Below, piece by piece: positions 13,841 to 40,629 of a stretch of DNA of 64,000 nucleotides. The translations under genes and the position numbers were made by a program. The DNA lies in contig NC_134420.1 in assembly GCF_030867145.1 (NCBI RefSeq), forward strand, positions 9,195,323 through 9,259,322, in the 5' to 3' direction. This DNA comes from Opisthocomus hoazin. Taxonomy: Eukaryota > Chordata > Aves > Opisthocomiformes > Opisthocomidae. The first letter of the stretch is position 1, and each line of letters begins with the position of its first letter. Under the pieces are notes generated by a model. It did not search any database and was not told where the DNA came from. It worked only from the letters and a program-made list of their open reading frames with translations.

Positions 13841-14423
13841 GCAACTACTATCACTGGTTTTATTAAAAAATGACAGTAGAATATGAAGAAGAAACATGCT
13901 AGCAGAATCATGCTGCAACCAGGGTCAGCCGTCTCCATCTTTTGACGGTCACATCATTTGTTTTCAGACTCTACCACGAAGTATGCATGTTTGAAATAAA
14001 ACTATACTTATATTGTAATGCCATAGAAATCAGAGGATTTTATGTAGGAGTTGACATACAGGCAAACCACTGGTTTTTAAAGGATAAATGCCCATAGGTA
14101 TAATTAAATACCTTGAGCAAATTTGGATTTTGTTTAGAAAATCTTCAGGAAGAAACCATCTATTCCAATTTACAGAACCCAGTATACTGAAATCATACAA
14201 AACTGTTTCCAGGTCAGCCTAAAAGAGTGGCTGGGAAGTCTTTTATCTGTGTGAGTAAACAAACATTGATCAGTCAGGAAGAAGACTGCATTTTGAAATA
14301 TGCTATGGAAAATAAATTCTGCTGCAATTATTCTTTTTTTTTTCTCTCTGTTTTTTCCTCTCTCGCTTTCTTCTCTCTCTCCCCCCGTCTCTCCCTCTCC
14401 TTCCTGAAAATCTCCTGCCACAG

Positions 14424-14555
14424 CGACTGCATTTGCCTCCAGACTTGTCAGACACAGTGAGCCGCGCAAGCAAACAGGATCTGGCAGAATCCGCCAAACT
14501 GCTGAGCTCAGGATGTGGTGCTATGGCCATCGGCAAGAAGCACCTGGACTTCTAG
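14424..14555 (+). CDS. ELP4: ELP4 terminal coding exon (Elongator complex subunit 4, C-terminus)
   Basis: The exon opens after a pyrimidine-rich tract and the acceptor tctcctgccacag, and reads in phase 0 for 43 codons to the stop TAG at 14553-14555. The product includes [26 protein letters not shown] and the terminal GKKHLDF, which match my recollection of the vertebrate ELP4 C-terminus. ELP4 belongs to the Elp4-Elp5-Elp6 RecA-like ring of Elongator, which with Elp1-3 modifies wobble uridines in tRNA. Only this last exon lies in the window. The gene converges on PAX6, whose stop codon is 11.8 kb further right on the other strand; this tail-to-tail order is conserved in amniotes. Confidence 0.92.
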   Translation, partial: RLHLPPDLSDTVSRASKQDLAESAKLLSSGCGAMAIGKKHLDF

Positions 14556-14985
14556 CGATTCCTACTTAGCAGTTTCACTCAGATTTATATGACACTCTAA
14601 TTATGAGTGTTAATGACTTATATAAATATTTTTCTTAATGATGTGACCCAGCAGTCTTTAAAAATACATGTTATCGTATGGTGCCTTTTTTTTTTCCTTT
14701 TGTTCTGGTTTCTTTGTACTAATTTTGGACTTGTTTGGATTTTGCTTTTTGTTAAAGCTTCTGTTATGTTGAGTCCTGCCATTGTTCTGCTCGACTGGAA
14801 AGATACAGTACTTTGTTCCTTTCCTTAAAATATGAAAATTACTCTTACCCTTTTTTTTACAATAAAAATAAAGGGATATTTTTTCCCAATGGAATTTTTT
14901 TATACTTACATTTGATATTTTGTATGAATAAGAAGTTAAGTTGGACGGTTTATTGAAATAAAGGAATGAAACTAAGCAATTCGTT
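14556..14985 (+). other. ELP4: ELP4 3'UTR (approximate end)
   Basis: AT-rich sequence following the stop codon. It contains a small inverted repeat, acactc-taattat-gagtgt, near 14591-14612 and T-rich runs. Its end is inferred from poly(A) signals near 14861 and 14957; the true cleavage site is not visible from sequence alone. Confidence 0.6.
14861..14872 (+). terminator. ELP4: Tandem AATAAA polyadenylation signals of ELP4
   Basis: Two canonical AATAAA hexamers abut at 14861-14866 and 14867-14872, about 310 nt after the ELP4 stop. A third AATAAA lies at 14957-14962 and may serve as a distal alternative. Confidence 0.6.
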
Positions 14986-17900
14986 GTCATGTGTTATTCC
15001 AAAAGCAAACTACAGTTATGGTTTTAAAAACATGAATTTTTTTAAATTGAAATACCATTTTTAAATTTCAGGAAATATTTATGTTAGTTTATTAAATATG
15101 TAATAATAAATTTAAAAAATATTTTTTATTCTAAGATGCCAGTAATTAAGAATGGTTGTTATTTGAATCAGAATATATTATAGATAATTACTTTGCCTTA
15201 TGGCTTACTACATGCATTAAAGTGCACTTGAATAGAATTTACTAACCATAGAGAAAAGAATTGGTTTCCTTGTGTAGTTCAAAACAGTAATCCTGAACAA
15301 TTGAAGTCAGCGCTATGAAATTATGTCAACAGACATAATTCAAGATTGAAATTCAAACCGACAGCTACATTAATGCTAGAAAACCAGAAGAGTGCATTTG
15401 AGCTCAGGGAAGGATATCACAGCATGCTGGTCTAAAGCAGGGCAGAATACACCAGTAATTCAGGCTTCTGTACCCTCAGATATACAGTTTGTGAACTACT
15501 AACTATTTTGTGTGTATCTCTGGGTATATCTCATCAAACAAAGAACAGTGAAGCAAAGCTGACCTATAAATTCAAATGGGTTGCATTCTTTCTTCTGAGG
15601 CTGACTTCCATTTTGAAGGGTAATATCTCCTTCGCCGCAGAACTTCCAAGCCACCCAGCTGTAAGATTGCATTACAGTTTCAAAATGTTGTCTATAATAG
15701 TGTATTACATGGCTGGAGTGAAATCGACTCTTCAAAGAACGTGTTAATAGGATGCAATAATGGTAACTTATTTTGATGGGTTTGGAACCAGGAGTTGGTT
15801 AAGTGGTTTGCTTTTTTTCCCCTGCAATCCAGGTTCTACTTTATTTTTTCTTGACAACGCTATGTAAAACAAAGACATGGCTTTTAAAACTGTCTAACTA
15901 ATATGATGAATGTCAATCACTTAAAAAACTCCACTGTAGCATAAACACATACTGTATACAGCTTTTATTCTGAATTAGAATAATTGAATCAATGACAGTG
16001 ATTTGCCAGGATGTCAAATCTATCCATCATATCCTGTCACTACCAGTTTATTTTTTGTGATCAAAATCAAAAAGACTACTATTTTGTCATCAGCTATTTC
16101 ATTAACAATCAGGTTTTCTCTTCTATATTTTTGAGATATGCCTGTTATATTTTTTATTTCTAAAGACACAAATCCTTTTTAAATCTTTTCAAAATAAAGT
16201 TTCAGAACTGAACTGTCAGTTTAATAAAGCAAAAAGACACCTACTTTCCTATGCCAATATATTTAAAATATTATCATTGATGTCTCAAACATTTTTTCTC
16301 TTTTTATATTATGTGTAACATTGAATGGAAGTTCTCATTAGGTACTTAATTGTGACTTTTGAAAGCGTGAAATAATTTAAATACTTAGGATAAAGTGATT
16401 TTTAACAAAGGGGAAGTTTTACATAGGAAGTCTTTTTAATGTAAATAACACAAAACACAATATTTCTTTGTGAAATGTAAAGTCATGAGACATATAAATT
16501 GCTGCCAACATGCTTACATAGGATATCAACTTAACATACAGGGGAGAAAATATCATGAACGTCACAGTCAATTTCTCGTTAACATATTAAATGGTAATTG
16601 TTAGCGAGTAGCACATCTATTCCACGTAAGTATATGTGTATATGTGTCCCCTATGCATTTACAAGACTTCAATTTCAGTAACTTCGGTGGGCTAATATTA
16701 AAGCTGACAAATATTTTGAATAATAAAGGGAACTCCTTCTGCAAATCTGGATATTTTTTTTTCTGAGTCAGTAAACATGCTTTGTAAAATAAGTGTTAGA
16801 GTGTACAGATGTACAGTGTTGTTTACCTAAGGCAAAAACATGGAGCAAAATTTCCCTTCTTTTCTTCCAAAATATCATATCATTTACAGCAACATATGAC
16901 AGTGACTTGGCTTATCCAGTAAACCAAGAAGTGAAATGATGCTACATGCATGCTGCCTGATACATAGATATATGGTAGATGCAGTGTAGACTTCATTTAT
17001 TGCACCAAAAGCAGTTTTGACTGGGGAAGCGGTAGAAGTGTTTACGTGGTGGTTTTCTGTGAATTTTCCCCATAACCACTCTGTGACTGTCAGGCACCTG
17101 CCTACAAAGAATCCTTCGGTTCTTGCTTCTCTGGATTTGAAGACAAATATTTAACGAAGGGATGCAGCTCAGGTAATCGAAGACTGGGCGCAGCCTCTTT
17201 TGACAGGCTGTTGCAGTGTGCTGCCAGCTTCCTTCTGCATCTTCAGAGCCCCCTCGTTGGCTTGGATGGAGAGCTCTGCAAGACAAGTGCGATCCTTCCT
17301 TGTGCTCAGAGGGCTCTTTTCCGCAGGTGAGGGCTTTTTGTTTGTTGTAATTTTTTAAGCAGAACTTCTTACTTTTTAGCCGGCTGCAAAGTGAAACCAC
17401 CAAACTCAGCAGGGGAACGACAGATTCATCACTGTGAAGACGTTCCCAATTCAACACGAGAACCGGATCTTTACAGAATTGTGACACACAGTCAAGAGAG
17501 CAGTAATGAAATTTAAAATGTTATGTCTTTAGTATGTCAAATAAGAATTCTTGATAAAATTTCTGTTGTGCGGAGGTTTTCAAAATACAAGTATTTGGAA
17601 CATGAGATTAATGTTATGATAGATTAAGTCTTTTTCTGTGTTTGTAAGGAAATTTCAAAAGCAATTTCAAAGATGCAACTGAATTCCATTTTCTGTAACA
17701 GTAGCTAGAAGCATCTGAAAATGGGCATTCAGCTACTTCAGTTTTGATACATATGGTAGTACGCAACTGGTTTCATCTTTAAATTTTGTATAGAATAGTG
17801 CTGTTGTTCCAAACACAGCTCTTGGAAAAGTGCAAAAGTCCAACTCGCAATAATCCTTTACTATGCCAATATTGGAAAGTGAGCTATTAATCTTTTTCTG

Positions 17901-18169
17901 AAACCACAAGGTTGTAATGCATCCCTTTAAAAATGTATGCATATTACAAGTATTACACACACAAGTACACATGCACACATATCAAACAGTATTTCTCCAG
18001 GATCATATGTTAGAATTTTAATAAAGTGTTCTTCTTCTTTTGCCTGTCCTGGAGAAAAGTCATCCATAACTATAGAGCACAACAGAAACAGGGAAGAAGA
18101 TGCTTTTATGCCTTTAAGGGGTGGTGGAAGCAAGTACTATCCCCCATGACATCTCTTGGGGTTTTTCTT

Positions 18170-18262
18170 TTCTCTTGTGAGCTACCTGAGTGCAAGGCCT
18201 ACATTTCTTTTTTTAATCACACTGAGCACATGATGGTGCTTATTCAATAATAAATGCCCTGT
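18170..18262 (+). repeat. L2/MIR-like 3'-end fragment
   Basis: Contains gagctacctgagtgcaagg, then ctgagcacatgatggtgctt and caataataaatg, following the order of the L2 LINE tail (…gcacatagtaggtgctcaataaatg). Diverged, non-coding. Confidence 0.4.
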
Positions 18263-21200
18263 GTAGAAAGAAAATGAAGGTGAATCCTCTTCATCTTAAG
18301 AAGAAAAGGCAGGTCAAATGGAGGGAAAAAAAAGAAGGAAAAAAAAAAAACAGAAAACAAAAATTCCACCACAATTTTTTTCAGTTTCTAGTCTAATACA
18401 AATAAATTTTAGGCTCTTTTTTTTTTTTTTTCCTAAAAATGGATCATTAATAGAGTGGATGCCTGCATGTGTATTTCAGTGTCTGAATAGACAGACAGAT
18501 TTTTCAGGAGTGTTGAGCATCAAGCATCCCGGAGCATCTGCTGAAAACTTGGCTGCTTATTTAAACTCCACCTTTAAACAATTCTGAAAGTTATTAGGCA
18601 TAGTGAACTAATTTCCAGACCTTCTGTTCATATCAAAATGAAGAAATCTTTTGTGCTTTCTGCATTTTATTCCACATGGATTTTCTGGTGCCTTAGAGCT
18701 TAATCTAAGAAATCTTCCAGAGAAGTCACTGATGGTTTAGACCAGGACCAAGCTGGTAGGTTCGGTCCAGTGGATCTTTTTTAAAATGTTAGCAGATCTA
18801 GAGAATTTGTAGCTACATATTCCTCTGTAAAAAATGTATTTTAATGTCTTCTGGCATTTAAGGTAAATGTTAAATCCATAATGTAGCAAGAATCAAAAAA
18901 AAAAAGTCTTCACTCTATGCCGGCAGAGTTTGAGTCTGAATGTTCCTGCCCTCAGAATGCCCTCAACACTTACGGCGTCAGAGGTATTCTCTCAAAAGTC
19001 TTGAAACTGGTGAATTTTGGTGCACTTTCAGATAGTTTTTTTGGAGTCAGGTTGGAGCAAATGCACCAAAGAAGACTCTGGCTGAAATTTTATGGGGCTA
19101 GACTTAGAACAGAACTGAGGTCTGGTTTGGGTCTAGATAGGAAATCAGGCTGTTTTCAGTGCCAGTATTTTGGGAAAGCGTATTGTGCCCAGAAAAAGCT
19201 GTAAACCTGTTTAAAACATGTTGCATGAGTGAGACTTTTCTGCAGTTCTTAGTATGTATTTATTCATATTATCAAGATATGTGCAGGGCATCGTACTTGG
19301 CCTGGGACTTGCGCCGCTGCAAACTAAATTTGCCTTCCTGCCCTATTTTAAGTCAATAGGACAGGGATCATTCTAGCAGGATGTGTAGATGCCAGTTCTA
19401 GCCCCATCGTCTTCAGCTAGCAGCCATAGCTGGAAACTGCAGATCCGGTGCTTGATTCCTGACCAGGGAGGTTTTATGGGTCCATTTCCTCTCCGCACAC
19501 ATTCAGCATCTCTATGGACCCAGCAGGTTAACTGGTCAGACAGCAGCTGTACATCTGCTGTCCATCATCTGTAAAGAAATGCCTGCCACCAGCATGGCCT
19601 TGCACTTGGAGAAGCTAAACTCACAAATAAAGCTGAACTCGGCCAAGACCAGATAGAGAGTGAGAGGCGGAGGAAAGCGTTTGGAAGAACTTTCTGGCAC
19701 AGTGAAATTCCCATTTATGGTGCTTCCCAGCCTAAGTCCAGGATGGCTTGGCAATTCTGGAAAATTACTCGAGTGAGAAGGAGTTTGGCAGTACCCGCTT
19801 GGAGACAGTGGAGTAGCAAATCCGCCTGCGTGGGAGACAGAGCCTTCCCAGAGCCACCTCAGAACTGAGGGGCTCTTCCCAGCTAGCAAAGGGTCACAGG
19901 TGTGGAGCTTCCAGCATACACCGGCAAGACACTGGCTTCAAACAAGCAAATAAAACTTGACGACAGCACTGGCAAAGAGGATGGAAGCACAAGCGGTGTG
20001 GTCGGTAGGCACAATGACTTCGTGCGTGACACAGTAAATGAACGTATGCAAGGGAGCAGAACAGGGGGTCGGTTCTGCAGTCCTTGCCTGTAGAAGGATC
20101 TGTGAAGTTTTAAACATGTTCTTGCCCAAACAGGTGTAAATCAACAACAATTCACAAAGAGCAACTCAATCATAACCCAGAAAATCATCAGAAATCATCA
20201 TCAACAGAAGCTTAGTTCAAGTGAGAGTTGAAGGGTTTGAATGCATGTTTTGCAAAGGAACAGTGTTGACTTAAACTCAGAGAAATCAAAGTGGACAACT
20301 TGCTTCTTTAAAAGCAAAAAAATATATAAAATTTAAATGACTGGATTTTTATTTAATCCAGTCTGACAGAGTTTTAAAAATAAATAAACCCTCCCCTGCG
20401 ATATTTGAAACACAAAGCTACAGACTCTGAATATGCAGGCAACTTTGCAGAGAGAAATGTAAAGCGTAAAACATAAACAGTTACAGAGAGAAATACAGAG
20501 TTTCTTCGTTTGTGATAAGTTAACATATTCATCATAACAGCCTGAAGGTGTTTATCTGCTCCATGGAGTTCAGTATAAATCGGAGTTGTTCTGGTGCCCT
20601 GTATGTATTTTCTATGGAATAACTGTTCATAAACTTCTCAAAATCCATTGTCAGAAGCCTGACCTGAAGGAGGTTATCTGTGAATCTACAAACTGCTCTG
20701 GTGCAGCTGGAAAAGCTCGTATGTCCCAGGAGGAGAAGAACTGCAATTCGCAACCCTCACCAATTTTAGCTGCTGGAGCGTACGTGAGGTCTGTCAGGTG
20801 CCTGGAGGCAATTGCAACCTCTGCTGGAGGATTTCAGGGAGCTTACAGCTCCTGTCAGGCACCCGAAGGTAACAAAGATCCTCCTGGGTCACTCACAAAG
20901 CCTCTGCTCACCAGCTGACCCAGCTGCGATTCAGCTGAGGAGGTCAGGCTCCAGCGCCTGAGAAACCATAGACCTCTACCAGCCCAGCAAGAGCAGTGTG
21001 GTGGTCTTTGTGGGGGCAAAGCAGCTCCAGCACACAGCCCGCCGGTGTCAGGCATGCATTTTCACCTTCACCACCTTCAAAATCACGATCGTCTCACCGG
21101 GGGTATTACCTGGGGGGATATTACCCAGGGGGAGGAAGAGAACAGTGTGGAAAGCCCTGATGTTCTCACTGTGTTAAAACATAGTTATCGGAGGTTCGCA

Positions 21201-24088
21201 GTGAAACCTGAGGGAAAGCAGGTTTCATGGGGACTCTTCTTTAAAGCCCCATCTTCAGAAGAAACAGCAAGGATCCTGGCAGCTGGAGGTTTCATGAAAC
21301 TCTGTCACACAAGTCAGCTGTACGTGTTAAAAGGCTGATCAAATGGTTTCATTCCTTTGGGGTTTCATTTCTGCAGCCCCAGTGGGAACACCTTCATCTC
21401 CCACGTGATCGCTGTTGAACACTGTCTTAGGATAGCGAACTGTCCTCGGTGTCTTACTGTCCTAGGATAGTGAAGTATCCTAAGTAAGCTACCCTAAGGA
21501 GCTGTCTGCTGATACATTGGGTCTTTCTTTCTTTACATCTGAGAATATTAGGGGAGGAATTAATTTAAGGTATGTTCTAAAGCAAGGAACTTGCCAGCCT
21601 GGCTCCTATCCAGACTGTAGTATCTGCTGCCGCACATCTCATGCAGATTACTCCATCCTCTGCTATTTTCTCTAAGAACTACTAAACAGATAACACGTGG
21701 AAGAGACTTGCCTAACACCATTCTCCAGCAGTAATCCAAAGGGAGCTATACTCCGTGCTTTGTTTTCCACCCAAAGAGGAGGAGGAACATTTCTTCTGCC
21801 TCTGCCACGCCGTGCAGGGCAGGGGCTTTGGGGGTCCCTGTGCACTTCAGCCAGAGACACAGGAGCCGTCACAGACTCTACTCTCTCGTCTGTAATTCAT
21901 ATGCTTGTTGCTAATGGGGGGAGGGGGGTTATTTGGGTATTTGCAGGTGCCAATCATGCTTTGGTTAGAAACAGGGCTGCGGGAGCTCATTAAGCAAGCA
22001 GGTGTCTTCTCAAAGAAGAGTTATTTAAGAAGAGGATGCTACAGCATTCCCAGAGCAAAAGGGCCTGATGGGCTGCACGTGGAGCAATGCTCATTGCTGA
22101 AGCTGAGGACAAGAGCAAATGGAAACAAACTGAAAAAAAAAAAGAAAAAAGAATTATACATTTTTCAGTTTTGCTAGTGCTGTTTGTACTGCGGAAATAC
22201 AGAACAAATTTAAACCTTAGCATAACTCTAAACCTGTACATATTACCCAGAGAAAATGAGATAATATATTTTAGTCAGTCATACCAGAAAAATCAATTTA
22301 AAAAAAAGAAAAGAAAAAAAAACCAAAAAAAAAGCAGCCGCCTTTGGCTGTGGCAGGTGAATGAAACAGGACTGCCAACGGCTGGAAAGCCTGGGGGAGG
22401 CGATGTGTGTTATCAGTCCCGGGTTGCTCTGTGCAGCTGTAATCTTGCTCCGAAAGGTAAATTCCATGTTAGGCTGCCTAAAGTAATCCAGCCTACAGGG
22501 GCATTTTGCTCCTTTTATAAATAAAGACCTAGCGAAGAAGTGGTGAAATCCCCTTGCTGTGTTAGAGCCTGGGTAAGAAAGCAGCTCTTTCTTCCTCCTG
22601 GAACAGGGCACACGCCGACTCGCGCTTACCTTTCAAAACCAGTTAAAACCGGTATCTGCAGGGTGCGAGGCGATTCCAACACGTATGTCACTGCATGCAT
22701 GTCTGCTTCGCCATCAGCTTGTGTGGCTCATCATCTGTCTGCTCTGAACAATAACTGTTAGGTTAGCAGCCTTTTCACTTGTAAATGTAAATATTGTATC
22801 GAGAACACGATATTTGAAATACAAAATACAGTGTTATTAAGACAGCGCTCACACATCAATTCTCGTGTGACTATAATTTGTGAAATGCCTTAGGAGGGGC
22901 TTATAAATAAAGTATAAGGTGTTATTATGAAATACGTTTTAACCAAATGCACAGAAATGTCTCATTCCTATTGAAATCAATATGAAAACTCCCACTAATT
23001 TCAGTGGTAAAAAGAGGAGACCCGCGGAAACTGCTGTGTTACGCTGAGCAATACATTACAGCAGATTTCAGTCTTCCTAAGTAGTACAGCTCCGGAAGAA
23101 GGATGAGGATGAAAATGGGTGCTATAGGCTTTTCAGAGCACGCTGAAGATTTTCATTTCCCGCTGATGCGGTGGTAGTGGCGTCTGGCGAGGCAGCACGT
23201 CCCCACGCAGCCCGGCTGCCTGCTCGAGGCCGGCTGGGCGCTGGGGCTGCTCCGGGGCCTCGCCTGGCCCCCAGCCAGCAGCCGGGAGCCGGCACCGGTG
23301 CTGGGGCGCGGGACCCCCGACCCACCCTGGGGAAAGGGCTCTTGGCAGGGCTGCGGACGCGACGTGCGGTTCGAGGCTGCCGGCAACGTGCAGACCCCCC
23401 GGCATGAGCGGCAGCAGCTCTTAGAGGCAAGCAACGCTCTGGGGACCAAATGCCCTCGCTTCTTCCCGATGTGCAGTCAGCCAGGGACTTCTCACCGCCG
23501 ACCTCCTTCCACAGGGCACGATAACGAGCCAGTGAGTCAGAAATGTCTCCTCTCCGCCGCGGCTAGCTAGCCTGTCACCGAAATAAGCTCAGGGCTCATC
23601 TGCACACACAGCTGCTTTGTAGCAGAGGTGCGGGGCGGTGGAAGGCTGCAGCCCCTGGAGAAGGCTTCGGAAGGGGCGCAGAGGGCTGGCAGTGGCTCAA
23701 TGGAGGCCACCAGCGTCTGGACCACAGGTGGTGGAGCTGCACGGCCGGGAAAACCTGGGAAGGGCAGGGAAGAGCTACAAGAAGCTGCCTCTGCCCGCGT
23801 ATCGGCCCCTGCAGAAACAGCAACCATGGCACAAAAGCTCTCGGGGGAGGAAGGGCTGGGAAGCTCATTTCCATTCCTGGTCGAGCAGAAGTTGGCATTT
23901 AGATAACAAACTACATTAGTAGGTATAAACACACTAAGTGGCTATATAAATGCTGGGTTTGTACCTGTAATTAATTGCTCCCAGAATCGATTTAGCTATG
24001 CAAGAAAGGACCTGCCTATTGTGGTGTTTAATGTGATCTATCCATATGTTGTAAATATATAATGTGCGTGTGCATGTCTGATAAACAT

Positions 24089-24106
24089 ATAAATAAATAA
24101 ATAAAT
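24089..24106 (+). repeat. (AAAT)n microsatellite
   Basis: Four to five tandem aaat units between a GT-rich stretch and the following unique sequence. Short and probably of little consequence. Confidence 0.8.
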
Positions 24107-24239
24107 CCATGTTTCATTAGTATTTGCCAATGGATGGCTTCCAGGTAATTGAAACTACTTAATGCTTGTATGAGGAATATACTTACAACTGACCAGTATC
24201 AATTAAAAAGAAAGACTTTAACCTAATGCTTTTACACAT

Positions 24240-24720
24240 TTTTGCTTACTCCGGGCTCTCGATTTTATTAACTATCATCTCCTGCTTTGAGTGAAGCTGC
24301 TCTTTGTCCCTAAAGGATTCAGAGTTTACATGCGTTTAATCTCGTCTGCAGCGTCGCGGCGACCTCAGCACCACAAATCTGCTACTCCAAGTTTACAATG
24401 AAGTGTTATCTGCAGTGACAAATATGCTGAAAGGAAAACATAACCAGCCTAGATAATATCTTTGCTCTACAAAGGCAGCTTGCGATGCCTGTGCTTTGAC
24501 TCAAAACTCCCCGCGCGCTGGCTTTTTAATCGTGTGATCCCTTTTTCAGCACAGCATCGCGAGTAACGACTGCGCCACAATGAGCCAGCTTCATCGATAT
24601 GGGAATGTTTAGATTTCCCTGCCAGTGACTAAAGGCCTTTAGCTTTCACTAGCCAGTCCCAGCTCGCATTGTTGTTGCCTGTTGATTTGTCTTCTCTCAT
24701 TATTCCTTGACATGCAGCTC
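24240..24720. promoter_or_regulatory. Candidate downstream enhancer block 3' of PAX6
   Basis: A non-repetitive stretch of mixed composition beyond the PAX6 3'UTR, rich in short homeobox-type (attaac, tttaat) and forkhead/Sox-like (acaat) words and free of repeats or long frames. This texture is typical of conserved non-coding elements, but conservation was not tested. PAX6 is known to be controlled by elements downstream of its 3' end. Part of the block could also belong to a long-form PAX6 3'UTR, since a minus-strand AATAAA lies at about 24265-24270. Confidence 0.25.
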
Positions 24721-25620
24721 TCCACCCACGCCCACACTAACAACCCTCACACAAAGCGCATTGAGGTATTAACCAGGTTACAAGTTCAATGGAAAATTAC
24801 ACTAAGATTGTGCTGTGTGGCAATAGAAAGGGATGGTATTCACTCTCCCAAAGAGCCTGTTAAAAACACAGCTGGTTTTGGGGTTTTTTTTTTTCTTTTT
24901 AAGCATCCTAACAAAAACAATTTTTAGAAGTCAGGAATGTATATTGGTGAGTATATGTATCTATACATACTTTATGTATAATTACAACAGATAGGCATGG
25001 GCATGCGTCGCGTCTCCACCACTGACTGGCACGAGGCAAACTCCCCGCTGGAATTTCTGCTGGATTCTGGAGTTCGTTTAGAGCATCCCCAGAAACCCGA
25101 GCTAAATAAACAACCTCCTCCTGCTCTCAGCTGCAATTAGATACGTGAACCTATCTTCTTTTTGTTAGCCCAAATTACAGGCTGGTGGAAGCACTGAAAG
25201 TCTATAAAAATGTTTCTTAAGAATCCCTCCTTACTGCAAACTGAAAATAAATTCAAAATAAAACTTAATGAGATTAACCTAACACAGTAACAAAATTTGC
25301 AACACCACACTATAAGGTTAAAAAGAAAATAGTATAATAAAGGAAATACAAAGGCTTTGGCATGGTTTTTACAATCAACAATGGTTAATTTTGATATGTA
25401 GTTGTGAACAACTTCAAAACACTTAAGTTTAAAACTCTTGCAAGCACTTTTAATTGATTAGGAATGAATTCTAGATGCACAAAAATGATTGGACTGTGAA
25501 CAGTAGTACAACTATATCTAAGAACAATTAACTCTTGCCGACCAAAAAGAAACGTATGATGCATGAAAATGTGTATAAAACATCTATAGAATATTCTTGT
25601 CAAATATAAATGAAATTAAC

Positions 25621-25626
25621 TTTATT
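25621..25626 (-). terminator. PAX6: PAX6 proximal polyadenylation signal
   Basis: Canonical AATAAA on the minus strand, about 705 nt after the stop codon. It is the first such hexamer I found downstream of the stop. Confidence 0.55.
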
Positions 25627-26329
25627 ATAGAAATCATTCTGGGAGATTTCTAGGGAAGACAAATACTTACATTTCGACATAAAACAAATTGGATTATATC
25701 GAAGACACAATCTACCTTTTATCTATCAAACTCTTTTCTTCATCGAAGTTCTCTCTTAACCCCTGTTTGCACATAGCTTCAGCCGTTAACAACCTTTGGA
25801 AATACCAACAGATATTTTTCTTACATAAATCTAGTGCGTATTGTTCCAGGTTTAATTATATGCAATGGAATGATACAAACTTGGAACATCGATCCATAAT
25901 CTATGAACAGATTGGTAGAAGTTTTCGATATATCTTGATAAAACTCTTGAATTCGTGGCAAAGCTCGTTGATCATGGCTTCTTTTTTTTTTCCTTTTCCT
26001 TTTTTTTTTTTTAAAACAACTTCATGACCAACACAGATCAAACATCCATCCAGTCTACATTGTTCTTTTTTTTTTCATTATAACATACAAATGCCCATTT
26101 ACAAATAATACACCAAAATGAATAAAAGTTTGGATACCAAAATGAAGATTTGTTCCAACTGATATAATGCCTTCAGTGTACAAAGGTCCATGTGAAAGTC
26201 TTTTCCATGTGTTACAGCGTAGGGCACAGTTGCAGTACAGAAGTACTCCGAGAGCCATTCTTCCTTTACAAAATACTGCTGAACATCCAACTGTTGTCCA
26301 TATAGTCAGTTGCGGAATTAACACATGTT
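25621..26329 (-). other. PAX6: PAX6 3'UTR (to proximal poly(A) signal)
   Basis: AT-rich sequence following the PAX6 stop codon on the minus strand. A minus-strand AATAAA (plus-strand tttatt) lies at 25621-25626, so a transcript would end near 25600. The T-rich run at 25983-26013 and the poly-T at 26066-26077 appear as A-rich runs in the transcript. The AT-rich, repeat-free sequence continues left to about 25190, so a longer alternative 3'UTR is plausible. Confidence 0.65.
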
Positions 26330-40218
<13,889 letters not shown>

Positions 40219-40263
40219 GTTGGGCTGATAGAGCGGTATCCCACGGGCCTCGCCTATAGCGGT
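40219..40263 (-). other. PAX6: PAX6 exon 4 5'UTR part
   Basis: 45 nt between the acceptor gtcactgatag and the ATG. The stretch gcgaggcccgtgggatacc aligns without gaps to the remembered human exon 4 leader (…cgagccccgtggaatccc), which fixes the acceptor. A second possible acceptor 10 nt downstream (ctatag) would shorten it. Confidence 0.75.
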
Positions 40264-40629
40264 CTATCAGTGACAAAACAGGCGTTAATCAGGGGGGGGT
40301 AGCGCACGCGGTTAAGCTTGCAGAGAGGCTGATATCTCACAGGCTTACTTTGTTATCCTTAGGCGTCCTCCCCCGATTAGCGTAAGGATTTGGGGGCTTT
40401 AATACCTCAAGGCAAAAACGCGCCTATATATCCCTGACACGCAGGGAAAAAATAATAATTAATAATAAAATATATGTATTTAAGAACAGCAACCCGCCAA
40501 GTGGTTTCTCGATTTAATTGCATGCAGGTGGCGTATCGCCTCGCCGTCAGTGCCCTCCGCGGAGGTGGTGCGTGAAGTGGGGCGGCCATAACCACAAAGA
40601 GAGCCCGAAGTCGTGTGTTTAAAACTTGC
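40264..40629 (-). other. PAX6: PAX6 intron 3 (GC-AG)
   Basis: A 366-nt 5'UTR intron that appears to start with GC instead of GT (CAG|gcaagt) and end with AG. The rest of the donor fits the strong consensus typical of GC-AG introns. The boundary rests on exon 3 being exactly 77 nt, as in mammals. Confidence 0.7.

Larger units (their letters stand above)
1..14423 (+). other. ELP4: ELP4 last intron (3' part)
   Basis: AT-rich non-coding sequence directly upstream of the terminal ELP4 exon. No other ELP4 exon was seen: the preceding exon, which should encode the end of the Elongator domain, must lie outside the window. Open reading frames here are short and lack recognisable domains. In mammals this long intron holds distal PAX6 enhancers (the downstream regulatory region), so parts of it may act on PAX6 rather than ELP4; I could not recognise a specific enhancer by sequence. 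Scattered GC-rich patches (about 2460-2600, 7000-7570, 9690-9860, 10310-10770) and old repeat fragments interrupt it; the clearest are listed separately. Confidence 0.8.
14990..25595. other. ELP4-PAX6 convergent intergenic region
   Basis: About 10.6 kb between the ELP4 and PAX6 3' ends, mostly AT-rich and without a supportable gene. The longest frame (16993-17487 minus, 164 codons) has no recognisable motif and sits in a locally GC-richer patch. The region 22955-23005 resembles a short palindromic amniote repeat (attgaaatcaat … cccactaatttcagtgg). A CpG-containing patch at about 23160-23840 has overlapping low-complexity frames but no splice or domain evidence. A possible regulatory block at 24240-24720 is listed separately. 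Confidence 0.7.

Noticed and set aside
13605..13844. 79-codon minus-strand frame
   Set aside because: It is a shadow of a MIR SINE fragment.
14424..14555. An additional upstream ELP4 exon within the window
   Set aside because: The expected residues of the penultimate exon were looked for in the plus-strand frames and not found, consistent with a very long last intron.
16993..17487. 164-codon open frame on the minus strand between ELP4 and PAX6
   Set aside because: No recognisable domain, no splice or promoter context, and it sits in a locally GC-richer patch where long frames arise by chance.
23122..23930. Several overlapping 90-120-codon frames in a GC-rich patch between ELP4 and PAX6
   Set aside because: Mutually overlapping on both strands, compositionally biased and without motifs.
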